Below are positions 18,413-26,525 of a stretch of DNA of 64,000 nucleotides, one piece after another. Both the position numbers and the translations under genes were made by a program. The stretch spans positions 107,998-171,997 of the forward strand of contig NZ_LDJL01000017.1 of the NCBI RefSeq assembly GCF_001431405.1, given 5' to 3'. Numbering within the stretch: the first letter of the stretch is position 1; each line of letters opens with the position of its first letter. This stretch comes from Pseudoxanthomonas dokdonensis. GTDB taxonomy: Bacteria > Pseudomonadota > Gammaproteobacteria > Xanthomonadales > Xanthomonadaceae. Below the pieces are notes generated by a model, which saw nothing but the letters and a program-made list of their open reading frames with translations, made no database searches and was not told the origin of the DNA.

Positions 18413-19366
18413 CTAGTGCGCCGTCCTGCTGCCGCGCAGGCGTCCGATCAGCTTGACCACCACCAGCACCACCGCGCCAGCGGCCAGGCCGACCAGCGCA
18501 TTGAACAGCAGCGACCACAGCCACGCCCAGCGGCCCTGTGCAAGCGGTTCGATGATGTGGTGCAGCCACGGCACTGAATGGACCAGGATGCCGCCACCGA
18601 CCAGGAACATCGCCGCGGTGCCGACTACCGACAGGGTTTTCATCAGCCAGGGCGCGCTGTACAGGATGCCGCGGCCGAGCTTGCGCTTGAAGCCGGCCCA
18701 GCCGCTGTCACGTTTGTCCGCATTCAATGCCAATCCGGCGTCATCCAGCTTGACGATGCCGCCAACCAGTCCGTACACGCCCACCGTCATCACCAGCGCG
18801 ATCGCGGCCAGGGTCAGCAGCTGCTCCAGCAAGGTGCCGCCGGCCAGGGTGCCCAACGAGATGACGATGATTTCCGCCGACAGGATGAAGTCGGTGCGCA
18901 CCGCGCCCTTGATCTTGTTCTTCTCGAACGCGACCACGTCCAGCTGCTCATCCTGCAAGGCCTGCTTGAGCTCGCTCTTGCGCTGGTCTTCGGGCGTGTC
19001 GTGGGCAATGAATTTGTGCGCCAGTTTCTCGGCACCCTCGAAGCACAGATAGGTACCACCGGCCATCATCAAAGGCGTGATCAGCGGGACGTCGTGGCCT
19101 TTGCTTCTGAGCCAGCCTTCCAGCGCACTGATCCCGAGTGCCGCCGGCACCAGGATGACCTTGTTGAGCAGCGAGCCCTTGGCCACCGCCCATACCACCG
19201 GCAGCTCGCGTTCGGCGCGCACCCCGGTCACCTGCTGCGCATTGAGTGCCAGATCATCGCCCAGCACGCCGGCGGTTTTCTTCGCGGCCACCTTGGTCAT
19301 CAGCGAGACGTCGTCGAGCAGGGTGGCGATGTCATCGAGCAGCGCGAAGAAGCTGGAACCGGCCAT
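18413..19366 (-). CDS. DUF808 domain-containing inner-membrane protein (YedI-like)
   Basis: Membrane protein of the DUF808 family, 317 residues, function unknown. The conserved family start [19 protein letters not shown] sets the N-terminus; the open frame continues 64 codons upstream but without similarity-like character. The sequence continues with [20 protein letters not shown] and ends with several hydrophobic helices ([20 protein letters not shown]). It stands alone between the GNAT gene and rlmJ, all on the minus strand. Confidence 0.87.
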   Translation of the reverse strand: MAGSSFFALLDDIATLLDDVSLMTKVAAKKTAGVLGDDLALNAQQVTGVRAERELPVVWAVAKGSLLNKVILVPAALGISALEGWLRSKGHDVPLITPLMMAGGTYLCFEGAEKLAHKFIAHDTPEDQRKSELKQALQDEQLDVVAFEKNKIKGAVRTDFILSAEIIVISLGTLAGGTLLEQLLTLAAIALVMTVGVYGLVGGIVKLDDAGLALNADKRDSGWAGFKRKLGRGILYSAPWLMKTLSVVGTAAMFLVGGGILVHSVPWLHHIIEPLAQGRWAWLWSLLFNALVGLAAGAVVLVVVKLIGRLRGSRTAH

Positions 19367-19452
19367 GAACGCATCCGTGTGGGGTGGAAGCGCCGATTCT
19401 CGCACAGACCACGTGCCCGCCAGCGTATAGGCCGAGGCACGCCGGAGCAGTG

Positions 19453-20310
19453 TCACTCCGGTAGGGACAACCACTCCAGGCGGGTGGTGGCACCGGCTTC
19501 GCCCAATGCCTTCTTCAACACCGGCAGCGCTGGCGCCAGTGCCTTGTCCAGTTGCCACGGTGGGTTGAACATCAGCATGCCGCTGCCGTTGAGGCGCAGC
19601 GGTGAATCGTCCGGGCGCACCTGCAGCTCGGCCAGCAACAGCGATTTGGCCGGCAACGCCGCGGCCTTGCGCAAGAACGGTTGCAGGCTGCGCCGCAGCT
19701 TGATCGGATACCAGACCGCGTAGCAGGCATTGGGCCAGCGGCCCAGGGCTTCGCGCAGGTGACTGATGATCTGCGGATACTCGGCGTCCTGGGCTTCGTA
19801 GGGCGGGTCGATCAGGACCAGGCCACGGCCGTAGCGGGTATCGCCGATCCGCGGCGGCAGCATCGCCTTCATCGCCGAATAGCCATCGCGCGCGTGCACC
19901 GCGACCCGGCTGTCATGCGCAAACAGCGACTTCAGCGCCTGCGCTTCGTCCGGTTGCAGTTCGCAGGCGGCCAGCCGGTCCTGCGCGCGCATCGACTGCG
20001 CTGCCAGCAGCGGCGAGCCGGGGTAGGCCACCAGTGCGCCGACCGGGTTGCCGGCCTGCACTGCGCGCAGGTAATGCTCGATCACATCCGGCATGCTGGC
20101 TTCGCCCATCAGCCGGAAGATGCCCTGTTCGGCCTCGGCGGTCTTGCGGCTTTCACCGCTGGCCAACAGGTAATTGCCGCGGCCGGCGTGGGTGTCCAGC
20201 ACGAAGAACGGGCTGTCCTTGAGCTTGAGCGCCTCGATGATGGCCAGCAGCACGATGTGTTTGAGCACGTCGGCATGGTTGCCGGCATGGAAGGCGTGGC
20301 GATAATTCAT
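19453..20310 (-). CDS. rlmJ: 23S rRNA (adenine(2030)-N6)-methyltransferase
   Basis: SAM-dependent N6-adenine methyltransferase acting on A2030 of 23S rRNA during ribosome maturation; in E. coli it also supports use of extracellular DNA as nutrient. It has 285 residues, as expected. The start [18 protein letters not shown] is the conserved family N-terminus. DTHAGRGNY is the SAM-binding motif and LIDPPYE the DPPY catalytic motif of N6-adenine methyltransferases. The open frame runs far upstream through creB but that part is a shadow. It is divergent from creB with about 45 bp between starts. Confidence 0.95.
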   Translation of the reverse strand: MNYRHAFHAGNHADVLKHIVLLAIIEALKLKDSPFFVLDTHAGRGNYLLASGESRKTAEAEQGIFRLMGEASMPDVIEHYLRAVQAGNPVGALVAYPGSPLLAAQSMRAQDRLAACELQPDEAQALKSLFAHDSRVAVHARDGYSAMKAMLPPRIGDTRYGRGLVLIDPPYEAQDAEYPQIISHLREALGRWPNACYAVWYPIKLRRSLQPFLRKAAALPAKSLLLAELQVRPDDSPLRLNGSGMLMFNPPWQLDKALAPALPVLKKALGEAGATTRLEWLSLPE

Positions 20311-20355
20311 GGCCGCAGCATAGCCGCTGGCCGGCGCGGCGACTATGCTTGGCCG

Positions 20356-21045
20356 ATGCCGACCATCCTGATTGTCGAAGACGAGGCCGCGATCGCCGAC
20401 ACCGTGCTGTACGCGCTGCGCAGCGAAGGCATGCAGGCAGAGCACGCCTGGCTCGGCCAGGCCGCCCTGCAACGGCTGCGCGAGGGCGGGATCGACGTGG
20501 TGGTGCTGGATGTCGGCCTGCCGGACATCAACGGCTTCGAGGTCTGTCGCCAGCTGCGCGGGTTCAGCCAGGTGCCGGTGATGTTCCTGACCGCCCGCAA
20601 TGACGAAGTCGACCGCGTGCTGGGCCTGGAACTGGGCGCCGATGATTACCTGGCCAAGCCTTTTTCGCCGCGCGAGCTGGTGGCCAGGGTGCGCGCCCGT
20701 CTGCGCCGCAGCCAGCTCGACGCTGCGGCAACCGAAGTCGAGCCGGGTTGGCTGCCACGCGGCCGCTTCGCGATCGACGTGCACGGCCACCGGATACGTC
20801 ACGGCGGCCTGCTGCTGGATCTGACCCGTTACGAGTACATGCTGATGGAAGCGCTGCTGCAGCGCCCTGGCGCCATCCTCAGCCGGGCGCAGTTGATGGA
20901 CCGTGGCTGGGACGCCGATGCCGACAGCAGTGACCGCACCGTCGACACCCACATCAAGACCCTGCGGGCCAAGCTGCGCGCGGCCGGGGTGCAACCGGAT
21001 CCCATCCGCACCCATCGCGGACTGGGTTACGCGATCGAGATCTGA
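20356..21045 (+). CDS. creB: Two-component response regulator CreB
   Basis: OmpR/PhoB-type regulator, 229 residues. The receiver domain has acidic pocket V-E-D-E at 7-10, phosphoacceptor Asp52 in LDVGLPD, and Lys in DDYLAKPFSPRELVARVRA. The C-terminal winged helix ends RTHRGLGYAIEI. Assignment to CreB, not another OmpR family member, rests on the following creC and creD genes, the arrangement seen in E. coli. CreB binds direct repeats of TTCAC, and such a site is present upstream of creD here. The ATG lies at a short divergent promoter region shared with rlmJ. Confidence 0.93.
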   Translation: MPTILIVEDEAAIADTVLYALRSEGMQAEHAWLGQAALQRLREGGIDVVVLDVGLPDINGFEVCRQLRGFSQVPVMFLTARNDEVDRVLGLELGADDYLAKPFSPRELVARVRARLRRSQLDAAATEVEPGWLPRGRFAIDVHGHRIRHGGLLLDLTRYEYMLMEALLQRPGAILSRAQLMDRGWDADADSSDRTVDTHIKTLRAKLRAAGVQPDPIRTHRGLGYAIEI

Positions 21046-21046
21046 G

Positions 21047-22495
21047 ATGCGCCTGGGCCTGCGACTGTTGCTGGGCTTGTTCCTGATTGTCGGCCTGGCG
21101 ACGTTCTTCGTGATGCGGGTGTTCGTCAACGAGGTCAAGCCGGGCGTGCGCCAGGCGCTGGAATCGACGCTGGTCGATGCCGCCAACGTGCTGGCGGTGA
21201 TGGCGGCCGATGACATGAAAGCCGGCCATATCGCCGACGGTGCATTTGCCCGGCGCATGGCCCAGGCCAGCCGGCGGGACCTGGATGCACAGGTGTGGGG
21301 ATTCCCCAAGCGCAACCTGGACTACCGGGTGACGGTGACCGATGCGCGCGGCATCGTCGTCTACGACTCGCAGGGCCGGGACATCGGTCGCGACAACTCG
21401 CGCTGGAATGACGTCTACCGCACGCTGCGCGGCGAATACGGTGCCCGTTCAAGCCCGGAACTACCGGGCGACAAGACCCTCACGGTGATGCACGTGGCCG
21501 CCCCCATCCGCGACGGCGAGCGCCTGATCGGGGTGCTGACCGTCGCCCAGCCGAACCGCACCATCGAGCCGTTCATCCAGGCCAGCCAGCGCAGCATCCT
21601 GAGCAAGGGTGCCTGGTTGATCGGTCTTTCGGCCCTGATCGGCGTGCTGGTCAGCTGGTGGCTGGTGCGCGGCATCACTGCGCTCAACCGCTACGCCAAG
21701 GCGGTCAGCGCCGGCCAGCCGGTAGCACCGCCGCCGCCGCGCCGCGACGAGATCGGCGATCTCGGCCAGGCGTTGGAAGCGATGCGGCGCAAGCTCGAGG
21801 GCAAGGCCTACGTCGAGCAGTACGTGCAGTCGTTGACCCACGAAATGAAGAGCCCGCTGGCAGCGATCCGCGGCGCCGCCGAGTTGTTGCAGGAACCCCT
21901 GCCCGAGGCCGAACGGCAACGCTTCGCCCGCCACATCCAGACCCAGGAACAGCGACTTACCGGCACCATCGACAAATTGCTGGCGCTGGCCTCGGTCGAA
22001 CAGCACGGCTGGTTGCAGCAGACCGGGCCGGTATCGGTCAGCACATTGCTGGAGCAGGCCCGCGAAGCAGTGGCCGCGCGTCTGGCCGCCCATGATCTGC
22101 GGCTGTCGGTGGTAACGGATGAGTCCGGATGCAGCCTGCAAGGCGATGCCTTCCTGCTGCAGCAGGCGCTGTCCAACCTGCTGGAAAACGCGATCGCGTT
22201 TTCACCTGCGGGCGCTGAAATCCGCTTGCAGGCGCACACGGATGCGGAGCAGCTGCGTATCGATGTCGAAGATCAGGGGCCGGGCATTCCCGGGTTCGCG
22301 CTGGAGCGGATATTCGAGCGCTTCTACTCGTTGCCACGCCCCGACGGCGGCGCGCGCAGTTCCGGCCTGGGGTTGCCGTTCGTGCGCGAAGTGGCGCGCC
22401 TGCATGGCGGCAGCATCACGCTGGAAAACCGGACACAGGGCGGTGTCCGCGCGAGCCTGGTATTGCCGCTGCGCCGGCAGGCGAACGCGGGATAA
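21047..22495 (+). CDS. creC: Two-component sensor histidine kinase CreC
   Basis: Inner-membrane sensor kinase partnering CreB, 482 residues. A first membrane segment (about 5-23) and a second (about 189-207) enclose a ~165-residue periplasmic sensor region containing DYRVTVTDARGIVVYDSQG, a PAS/Cache-like strand pattern. HAMP follows, then the H-box with His265 in LTHEMKSPLAAIRG, the N-box LSNLLENAIAFS, G1 DQGPGI and G2 GLGLPFV. The start is one base after the creB stop, so the pair is co-transcribed. The signal sensed by CreC is not settled even in E. coli. Confidence 0.93.
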   Translation: MRLGLRLLLGLFLIVGLATFFVMRVFVNEVKPGVRQALESTLVDAANVLAVMAADDMKAGHIADGAFARRMAQASRRDLDAQVWGFPKRNLDYRVTVTDARGIVVYDSQGRDIGRDNSRWNDVYRTLRGEYGARSSPELPGDKTLTVMHVAAPIRDGERLIGVLTVAQPNRTIEPFIQASQRSILSKGAWLIGLSALIGVLVSWWLVRGITALNRYAKAVSAGQPVAPPPPRRDEIGDLGQALEAMRRKLEGKAYVEQYVQSLTHEMKSPLAAIRGAAELLQEPLPEAERQRFARHIQTQEQRLTGTIDKLLALASVEQHGWLQQTGPVSVSTLLEQAREAVAARLAAHDLRLSVVTDESGCSLQGDAFLLQQALSNLLENAIAFSPAGAEIRLQAHTDAEQLRIDVEDQGPGIPGFALERIFERFYSLPRPDGGARSSGLGLPFVREVARLHGGSITLENRTQGGVRASLVLPLRRQANAG

Positions 22496-22533
22496 GGTCT
22501 TCGGATTCATCCCGAACTCGCGAGTCACAACGT

Positions 22534-22740
22534 CGTCATCCCGGCGAAAGCCGGGTTTCCAGGCAATGAATGTTGGGTCGCTCGTCATTCGAACTCAACT
22601 AAGCCCCAACAGGTCGTCATCCCGGCGAAAGCCGGGATCCAGCATTTTGAATCCACTGACCGCATGCGGATGAGTGGTAAACAACAGCTGGATGACCCAA
22701 CATTCGTTGGTTGAAAACCCGGCTTTCGCCGGGATGACGA
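22534..22740. repeat. REP-like composite element between creC and creD
   Basis: The 470-bp gap between creC and creD holds three copies of a REP-like hairpin whose core is CGTCATCCCGGCGAAAGCCG: plus orientation at 22534-22555 and 22615-22643 (the latter ending GGATCCAGC), and inverted at 22719-22740. The outer copies also share an AATGTTGGGT flank, so 22534-22580 and 22693-22740 form long imperfect inverted arms around the middle copy. A fragment GTCGGGATGACG lies near 22812. The same core recurs at 49944-49972 and in the tandem array at 63396-63713. Confidence 0.8.
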
Positions 22741-22883
22741 AAATGAAGATGGAGGCTCAGCAATGGCTGATTGAAAGTTCCAGCTGATCAGGTATTTGAC
22801 TGCTGAAACAGTCGGGATGACGAGGCGGAGGTTGAGTCAACTTGTATGTGTCGGCCCGAAGATATGACTTGTGCCGAAACCAC

Positions 22884-22899
22884 TTCACCCCGACTTCAT
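22884..22899 (+). promoter_or_regulatory. Candidate CreB-binding tag upstream of creD
   Basis: TTCAC, six bases, then TTCAT. The published E. coli cre tag is TTCAC-N6-TTCAC, so this differs at one base and keeps the exact spacing. It lies 66 bases before the creD start, where an activator site would be expected. Confidence 0.65.
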
Positions 22900-22965
22900 C
22901 CAGCACTCAAACGCGACACACAGAGGACCGCCACGCTATCCCGGTCATTCATACGGGGCAAAGCG

Positions 22966-24294
22966 ATGAAATCCTGGAAGTTGTTGTTGCGGTTCATGAC
23001 AGTGGGCGGAATGGTAATGCTGCTGTTGATTCCACTGATGATGATCAACGGCACGGTCAAGGAGCGGACCCACTACCGTGACCAGGCGGTGGCACGGGTG
23101 TCGCAGAGTACCGCCGGTGCCCAGCAGTTGCTCGGACCGTTGCGGGTGATGCCGTACCAGCAGACACGGCTGGTGCGTGACAAGGACGATGCCGGCCAGC
23201 CACGTGAGCGCGAGGAAATCGAGCACGGCTATCTGTTCCAGACCCCGAAGAACATGCAGGTGGACGGCAAGCTGACGCCGTCGACCCGGCGCGTCGGTCT
23301 GTTCGACGTGCCGATCTACCAGTGGCAGGCCAGGCTGGCCGCCGACTATGCGCCGTTGGCGTTGCCAGCGGTCAGTGGCAGGACCTATGCCAGACCTTAT
23401 CTGGTGGTCGGGTTGTCGGACGTCCGCGGCTTGCTGGGTACGCCGGTGCTGCGCAGCGGCGAGCAGTTGCTGGAACTGCAAGCCGGCAGCGCCGACATGT
23501 CCGGCTATATGAAAGGCGTCCACGCGTTATTGCCGGCGGTCGACGGCAATAACGCGGTAACCACGGCGTTGCCAGCGGTCGCGGTAACGATGGATTTCAG
23601 TTTGGCCGGCACCCAGAGCCTGAGCGTGGCGACCATCGCCGACAACAACCAGGTGTCAATGAATTCGAGCTGGCCGCATCCGTCATTCTCCGGCCGCTTC
23701 CTGCCTAACCAGCGCGAAACAGGTGAGGCTGGTTTCAAGGCCGACTGGCAGGTGTCGTCGCTGGCTTCGGATGCACAGACCCAGCTGCAGGAGCTGGGCT
23801 CGCCGGACCAGGTCGACAGCGTGCAGGTCAGTCTGGTCGACCCGGTCGACATCTATACGATGGCCGACCGTGCCAGCAAATACGGCATCCTGTTCGTGGT
23901 CCTGACCTTTGTCGGCTTCGCCTTGTTCGAGCTGCTCAAGCGGCTGCCGATCCATCCACTGCAGTACCTGCTGGTCGGGCTGGCGCTGGCGATCTTCTTC
24001 CTGTTGCTGCTCAGCCTGTCGGAACACATGCCGTTCCTGGCCGCCTACCTGACCGCCGCGGCGGCCTGCATCGGCCTGCAGTTCGTTTACCTGTCGGGGG
24101 TGTTGCGCAGCGGCTGGCGGGCGGCCGGCTTTGCCGGCATGCTGACCCTGTTGTACGGCATGTTGTACGGGCTGCTGATCTCGGAAGACAACGCACTGCT
24201 GATGGGCTCGCTGATGCTTTTCGGCATTCTGGCCGGGATCATGTGGATTACCCGCAAGGTCAACTGGTATGAACTTGGCAGCCAGTTGCGCTGA
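22966..24294 (+). CDS. creD: Cell envelope integrity protein CreD
   Basis: Inner-membrane protein of the CreD family, the main target of CreBC in E. coli. It has 442 residues. The N-terminal membrane segment (LLLRFMTVGGMVMLLLIPLM) is followed by a large ~300-residue periplasmic domain with family motifs RTHYRDQA, GRFLPNQRE and DPVDIYTMADRASKYGILFV. Then come six or so C-terminal membrane helices and a short cytoplasmic tail. The start MKSWKLLLRF is preferred over an ATG 40 codons upstream, which would cross the candidate cre tag. It is separated from creC by a REP-rich spacer, so expression probably depends on its own CreB-responsive promoter. Confidence 0.93.
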   Translation: MKSWKLLLRFMTVGGMVMLLLIPLMMINGTVKERTHYRDQAVARVSQSTAGAQQLLGPLRVMPYQQTRLVRDKDDAGQPREREEIEHGYLFQTPKNMQVDGKLTPSTRRVGLFDVPIYQWQARLAADYAPLALPAVSGRTYARPYLVVGLSDVRGLLGTPVLRSGEQLLELQAGSADMSGYMKGVHALLPAVDGNNAVTTALPAVAVTMDFSLAGTQSLSVATIADNNQVSMNSSWPHPSFSGRFLPNQRETGEAGFKADWQVSSLASDAQTQLQELGSPDQVDSVQVSLVDPVDIYTMADRASKYGILFVVLTFVGFALFELLKRLPIHPLQYLLVGLALAIFFLLLLSLSEHMPFLAAYLTAAAACIGLQFVYLSGVLRSGWRAAGFAGMLTLLYGMLYGLLISEDNALLMGSLMLFGILAGIMWITRKVNWYELGSQLR

Positions 24295-24871
24295 GGCCGC
24301 ACGCATCTCGGCGCAGCTGCGGCAACGATTGCACCGGCGCGCGGCGCGGGTGTTGCCGGAGGTCGTGTTGACCTCCGGCATCCTGCTGCCCGATGGCGAC
24401 AACTCTACCCCGCTGCGCTGGCTGATGCCGGTGCGCCGGCCGCGTCGGGGTTGGATAGGGTTCCACCTGGCTGCCAGCACCGTCAGCACTTTGCGCAACG
24501 CGCCGGATGCATTATTGGAGCGGGCCTGCCAGGCACGCGCAGGCCTGGCCCGCGACGCGTTGCCGATCCGCTATCGGGGTTGGCGCGGCGCGCGATTGTC
24601 GGAGCTGTTGCTGGACGATGCCGCCATGCAGGCGGCGCTGCCGGTAAGGTCGTTCGACGAAGCGGTTTACTTCAGCCTCAGCGCCGACCGGCGCGCGTTG
24701 CTGGCATTGCTGCCGATGACGGCGGTGGCGGTTTATCGCTGGCGTGATGATAGCTCAGGCGAGCAGGCTGACGCCGGGCACCAGCCACAACGACAACGCC
24801 GCCAGCAGCGATCCAATCCCCATTGCAGCCAACACGTCGCTGGGATAATGCAGGCCCAGGATGACTCGTGA
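24269..24871 (+). CDS. Hypothetical protein, not recognised
   Basis: I do not recognise this 200-residue protein. It starts 26 bases inside the end of creD and its last ~117 bases run antisense to the end of the PAP2 gene. The first ~165 codons show third-position G/C use like real neighbouring genes; the tail (DAGHQPQRQRRQQRSNPHCSQ) looks like antisense sequence of PAP2 and may not be functional. The N-terminal half is arginine-rich and helical (AARISAQLRQRLHRRAARVL); no signal peptide, membrane segment or known motif is obvious. Overlap with creD suggests co-translation with it. Confidence 0.5.
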   Translation: MNLAASCAEAARISAQLRQRLHRRAARVLPEVVLTSGILLPDGDNSTPLRWLMPVRRPRRGWIGFHLAASTVSTLRNAPDALLERACQARAGLARDALPIRYRGWRGARLSELLLDDAAMQAALPVRSFDEAVYFSLSADRRALLALLPMTAVAVYRWRDDSSGEQADAGHQPQRQRRQQRSNPHCSQHVAGIMQAQDDS

Positions 24872-25306
24872 CGCGGCCACGCAGGCGGTGAAAGGCAGCA
24901 GCAATGGCGCCAGCAGCGGGTAATGCGCCAGTGCGACCAGGGTGAAGGCGACCGCGTGCAACGTATGGCCGGAGGGGAAACTGAACTCGTCCAGCGGCGC
25001 GATCCAGGCCTGGATGCGGACGTCGGAGGCAAAAGGCCGTGGCCGCCGCGTCCAACGCTTCAGCCACTTGTACAGCGTCAGTGCGATGGCGCCGGTCAGC
25101 GCCATATGCGCCGATGCCGCCACCCCGGCCATGCCATCCAGCAGCACCATCGCCGCCATCAGCAGATACCAGAACAGCCCATCGCCCAGCCGGCTGACAA
25201 CGCGGAAGAATCCGCGTACCGAAGACCACTTTCCCCATTGATTGGCGCGCAGGCACCAGCCGGCGTCACGTGAACGGATGGCATCAAGCGGCGGCGACGT
25301 TGGCAT
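24755..25306 (-). CDS. PAP2 superfamily phosphatase, membrane-bound
   Basis: Lipid-phosphate or undecaprenyl-pyrophosphate type phosphatase, 183 residues with about five membrane helices. All three PAP2 signatures are visible: K-x6-R-P in KRWTRRPRP, PSGHT, and S-R-x5-H-x3-D in SRVILGLHYPSD. The start MPTSPPLDAIRSRD overlaps the end of the glycosyltransferase gene by 23 bp, so the two are translationally coupled. With a GT4 partner it could dephosphorylate a lipid intermediate so that sugar can be added (inference). Confidence 0.88.
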   Translation of the reverse strand: MPTSPPLDAIRSRDAGWCLRANQWGKWSSVRGFFRVVSRLGDGLFWYLLMAAMVLLDGMAGVAASAHMALTGAIALTLYKWLKRWTRRPRPFASDVRIQAWIAPLDEFSFPSGHTLHAVAFTLVALAHYPLLAPLLLPFTACVAASRVILGLHYPSDVLAAMGIGSLLAALSLWLVPGVSLLA

Positions 25307-26429
25307 GTTCGCTCCCGTGCCGGGCAAGCCGGACCAGAATGCTTTCGAACTCGGCCGCCACCTGCTGCGGCGACAGCGACTGCACTGACTGTTGCGCACT
25401 GGTCCCCATTCGCCTGCGCAGCTCGCCGTCACCGGCCAGGCGCAGGCTGGCGGCGATGAAGCCGGCATCGTCGCTGACCGTGTGGCCATGCACGCCGTCG
25501 CGCAGGTGTTCACGCGCGGCGCCATAGTCGAAGGCCACGGTCGCCACCCCGCTGGCCATGGCTTCGAGGGTGACGTTGCCGAAGGTTTCGCTGTGGCTGG
25601 GAAACAGGAACAGATCGCCGCTGGCGAAATGCCGCGCCAACGCCTGGCCGCGCTGTACGCCGGTGAAGATGAAATCGTGATTGTCGCTGGCCAGCTTTTC
25701 GCGCATCGGGCCGTCACCGACCCAGACGTAGCGGGCGTCGGGGTGTCGCGACTGGATCTGCCGGAATGCGGCGACCGCCAGATCGAGGTTTTTTTCCGCG
25801 GCGATGCGACCGACGTGGATCACTGCCAGCGCATCGTCGGCGACACCCCATTGCCGACGCAGCTGCAGGTCGCGATGGGCGGGGTCGAACTGCTGGTGAT
25901 CGACCGCACGTGCCAGTCGGATCACATGCTGGAAGTCTTGTTGCTGCAGGAAATCACGCAGCTCGGTGGTCGGCACCAGGGTGGCGGCGGCGCCGTTGTG
26001 GAAGCGCCGCATCCAGCGCAGCGCCACGTGTTGCAGAAACGGCGCGCCGTAATCGCGCATGTACTGGTCGAAGCGGGTGTGGAAGCCGGTCGCCACCGGG
26101 ATACCCAGGTGCCTGGCCGCGCGCAGTGCCGACCACCCCAGGGGGCCTTCCGTGGCCACGTAGATCGCGTCCGGCGGACAATGCTTCCAATGACGGGTCA
26201 GCCTGCCGGTGGCCGGCAGGCCGAATTTCAGCCCTGGATAGCGTGGCAGGCTGGCGCCGCGCAGCAGCAGGGTGTCAGCATGTGTCGCTTCGCCATCGCT
26301 GTGCTGGCGCGGACGCAGCACCGAGACCTGATGCCCGCGCTGGCGCAGGCTTTTCTCAAGTCCTTGCACGGTCAGGGCAACGCCGTTGACTTCGGGCGGG
26401 TAGGTTTCGGTGACCATCGCAAAGCGCAT
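25284..26429 (-). CDS. GT4-family glycosyltransferase, probably lipid- or mannose-type
   Basis: Retaining GT-B glycosyltransferase of 381 residues. N-terminal acceptor loop TETYPPEVNGVALTVQGL, phosphate-binding segment HVGRIAAEKNLDLAVAA, VGDGPMREKL, and the E-x7-E donor motif in SETFGNVTLE. The opening resembles bacterial glycolipid synthases and alpha-mannosyltransferases more than LPS enzymes. The gene is coupled to a PAP2 phosphatase and preceded by a Pho-box-like direct repeat, which fits membrane-lipid remodelling under phosphate limitation. That role is inference; an O-antigen or mannan enzyme is the main alternative. Confidence 0.85.
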   Translation of the reverse strand: MRFAMVTETYPPEVNGVALTVQGLEKSLRQRGHQVSVLRPRQHSDGEATHADTLLLRGASLPRYPGLKFGLPATGRLTRHWKHCPPDAIYVATEGPLGWSALRAARHLGIPVATGFHTRFDQYMRDYGAPFLQHVALRWMRRFHNGAAATLVPTTELRDFLQQQDFQHVIRLARAVDHQQFDPAHRDLQLRRQWGVADDALAVIHVGRIAAEKNLDLAVAAFRQIQSRHPDARYVWVGDGPMREKLASDNHDFIFTGVQRGQALARHFASGDLFLFPSHSETFGNVTLEAMASGVATVAFDYGAAREHLRDGVHGHTVSDDAGFIAASLRLAGDGELRRRMGTSAQQSVQSLSPQQVAAEFESILVRLARHGSEHANVAAA

Positions 26430-26488
26430 GCACGTCTCCTGTTCGGACGCATGCTGAGCGATCGCGATGACCCCCTTGTTGCAGCACG

Positions 26489-26506
26489 ATGACGTCGTGA
26501 TGACAA
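26489..26506 (-). promoter_or_regulatory. Candidate Pho box upstream of the glycosyltransferase
   Basis: On the minus strand: TTGTCAT, four bases (CACG), ACGTCAT, 60 bases before the start codon. Consensus PhoB half-sites are CTGTCAT with 11-bp periodicity; here 6/7 and 5/7 match, but the spacer is not AT-rich. The same stretch also has partial dyad symmetry (CACGA...TCGTG), so a different dimeric regulator is possible. Confidence 0.45.
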
Positions 26507-26525
26507 CGTGCTGGGCCGCAATGGG

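Noticed and set aside
20311..21315. Upstream extension of the rlmJ frame to 620 codons
   Set aside because: The extension is antisense to creB and creC; RlmJ has its conserved start at 20310.
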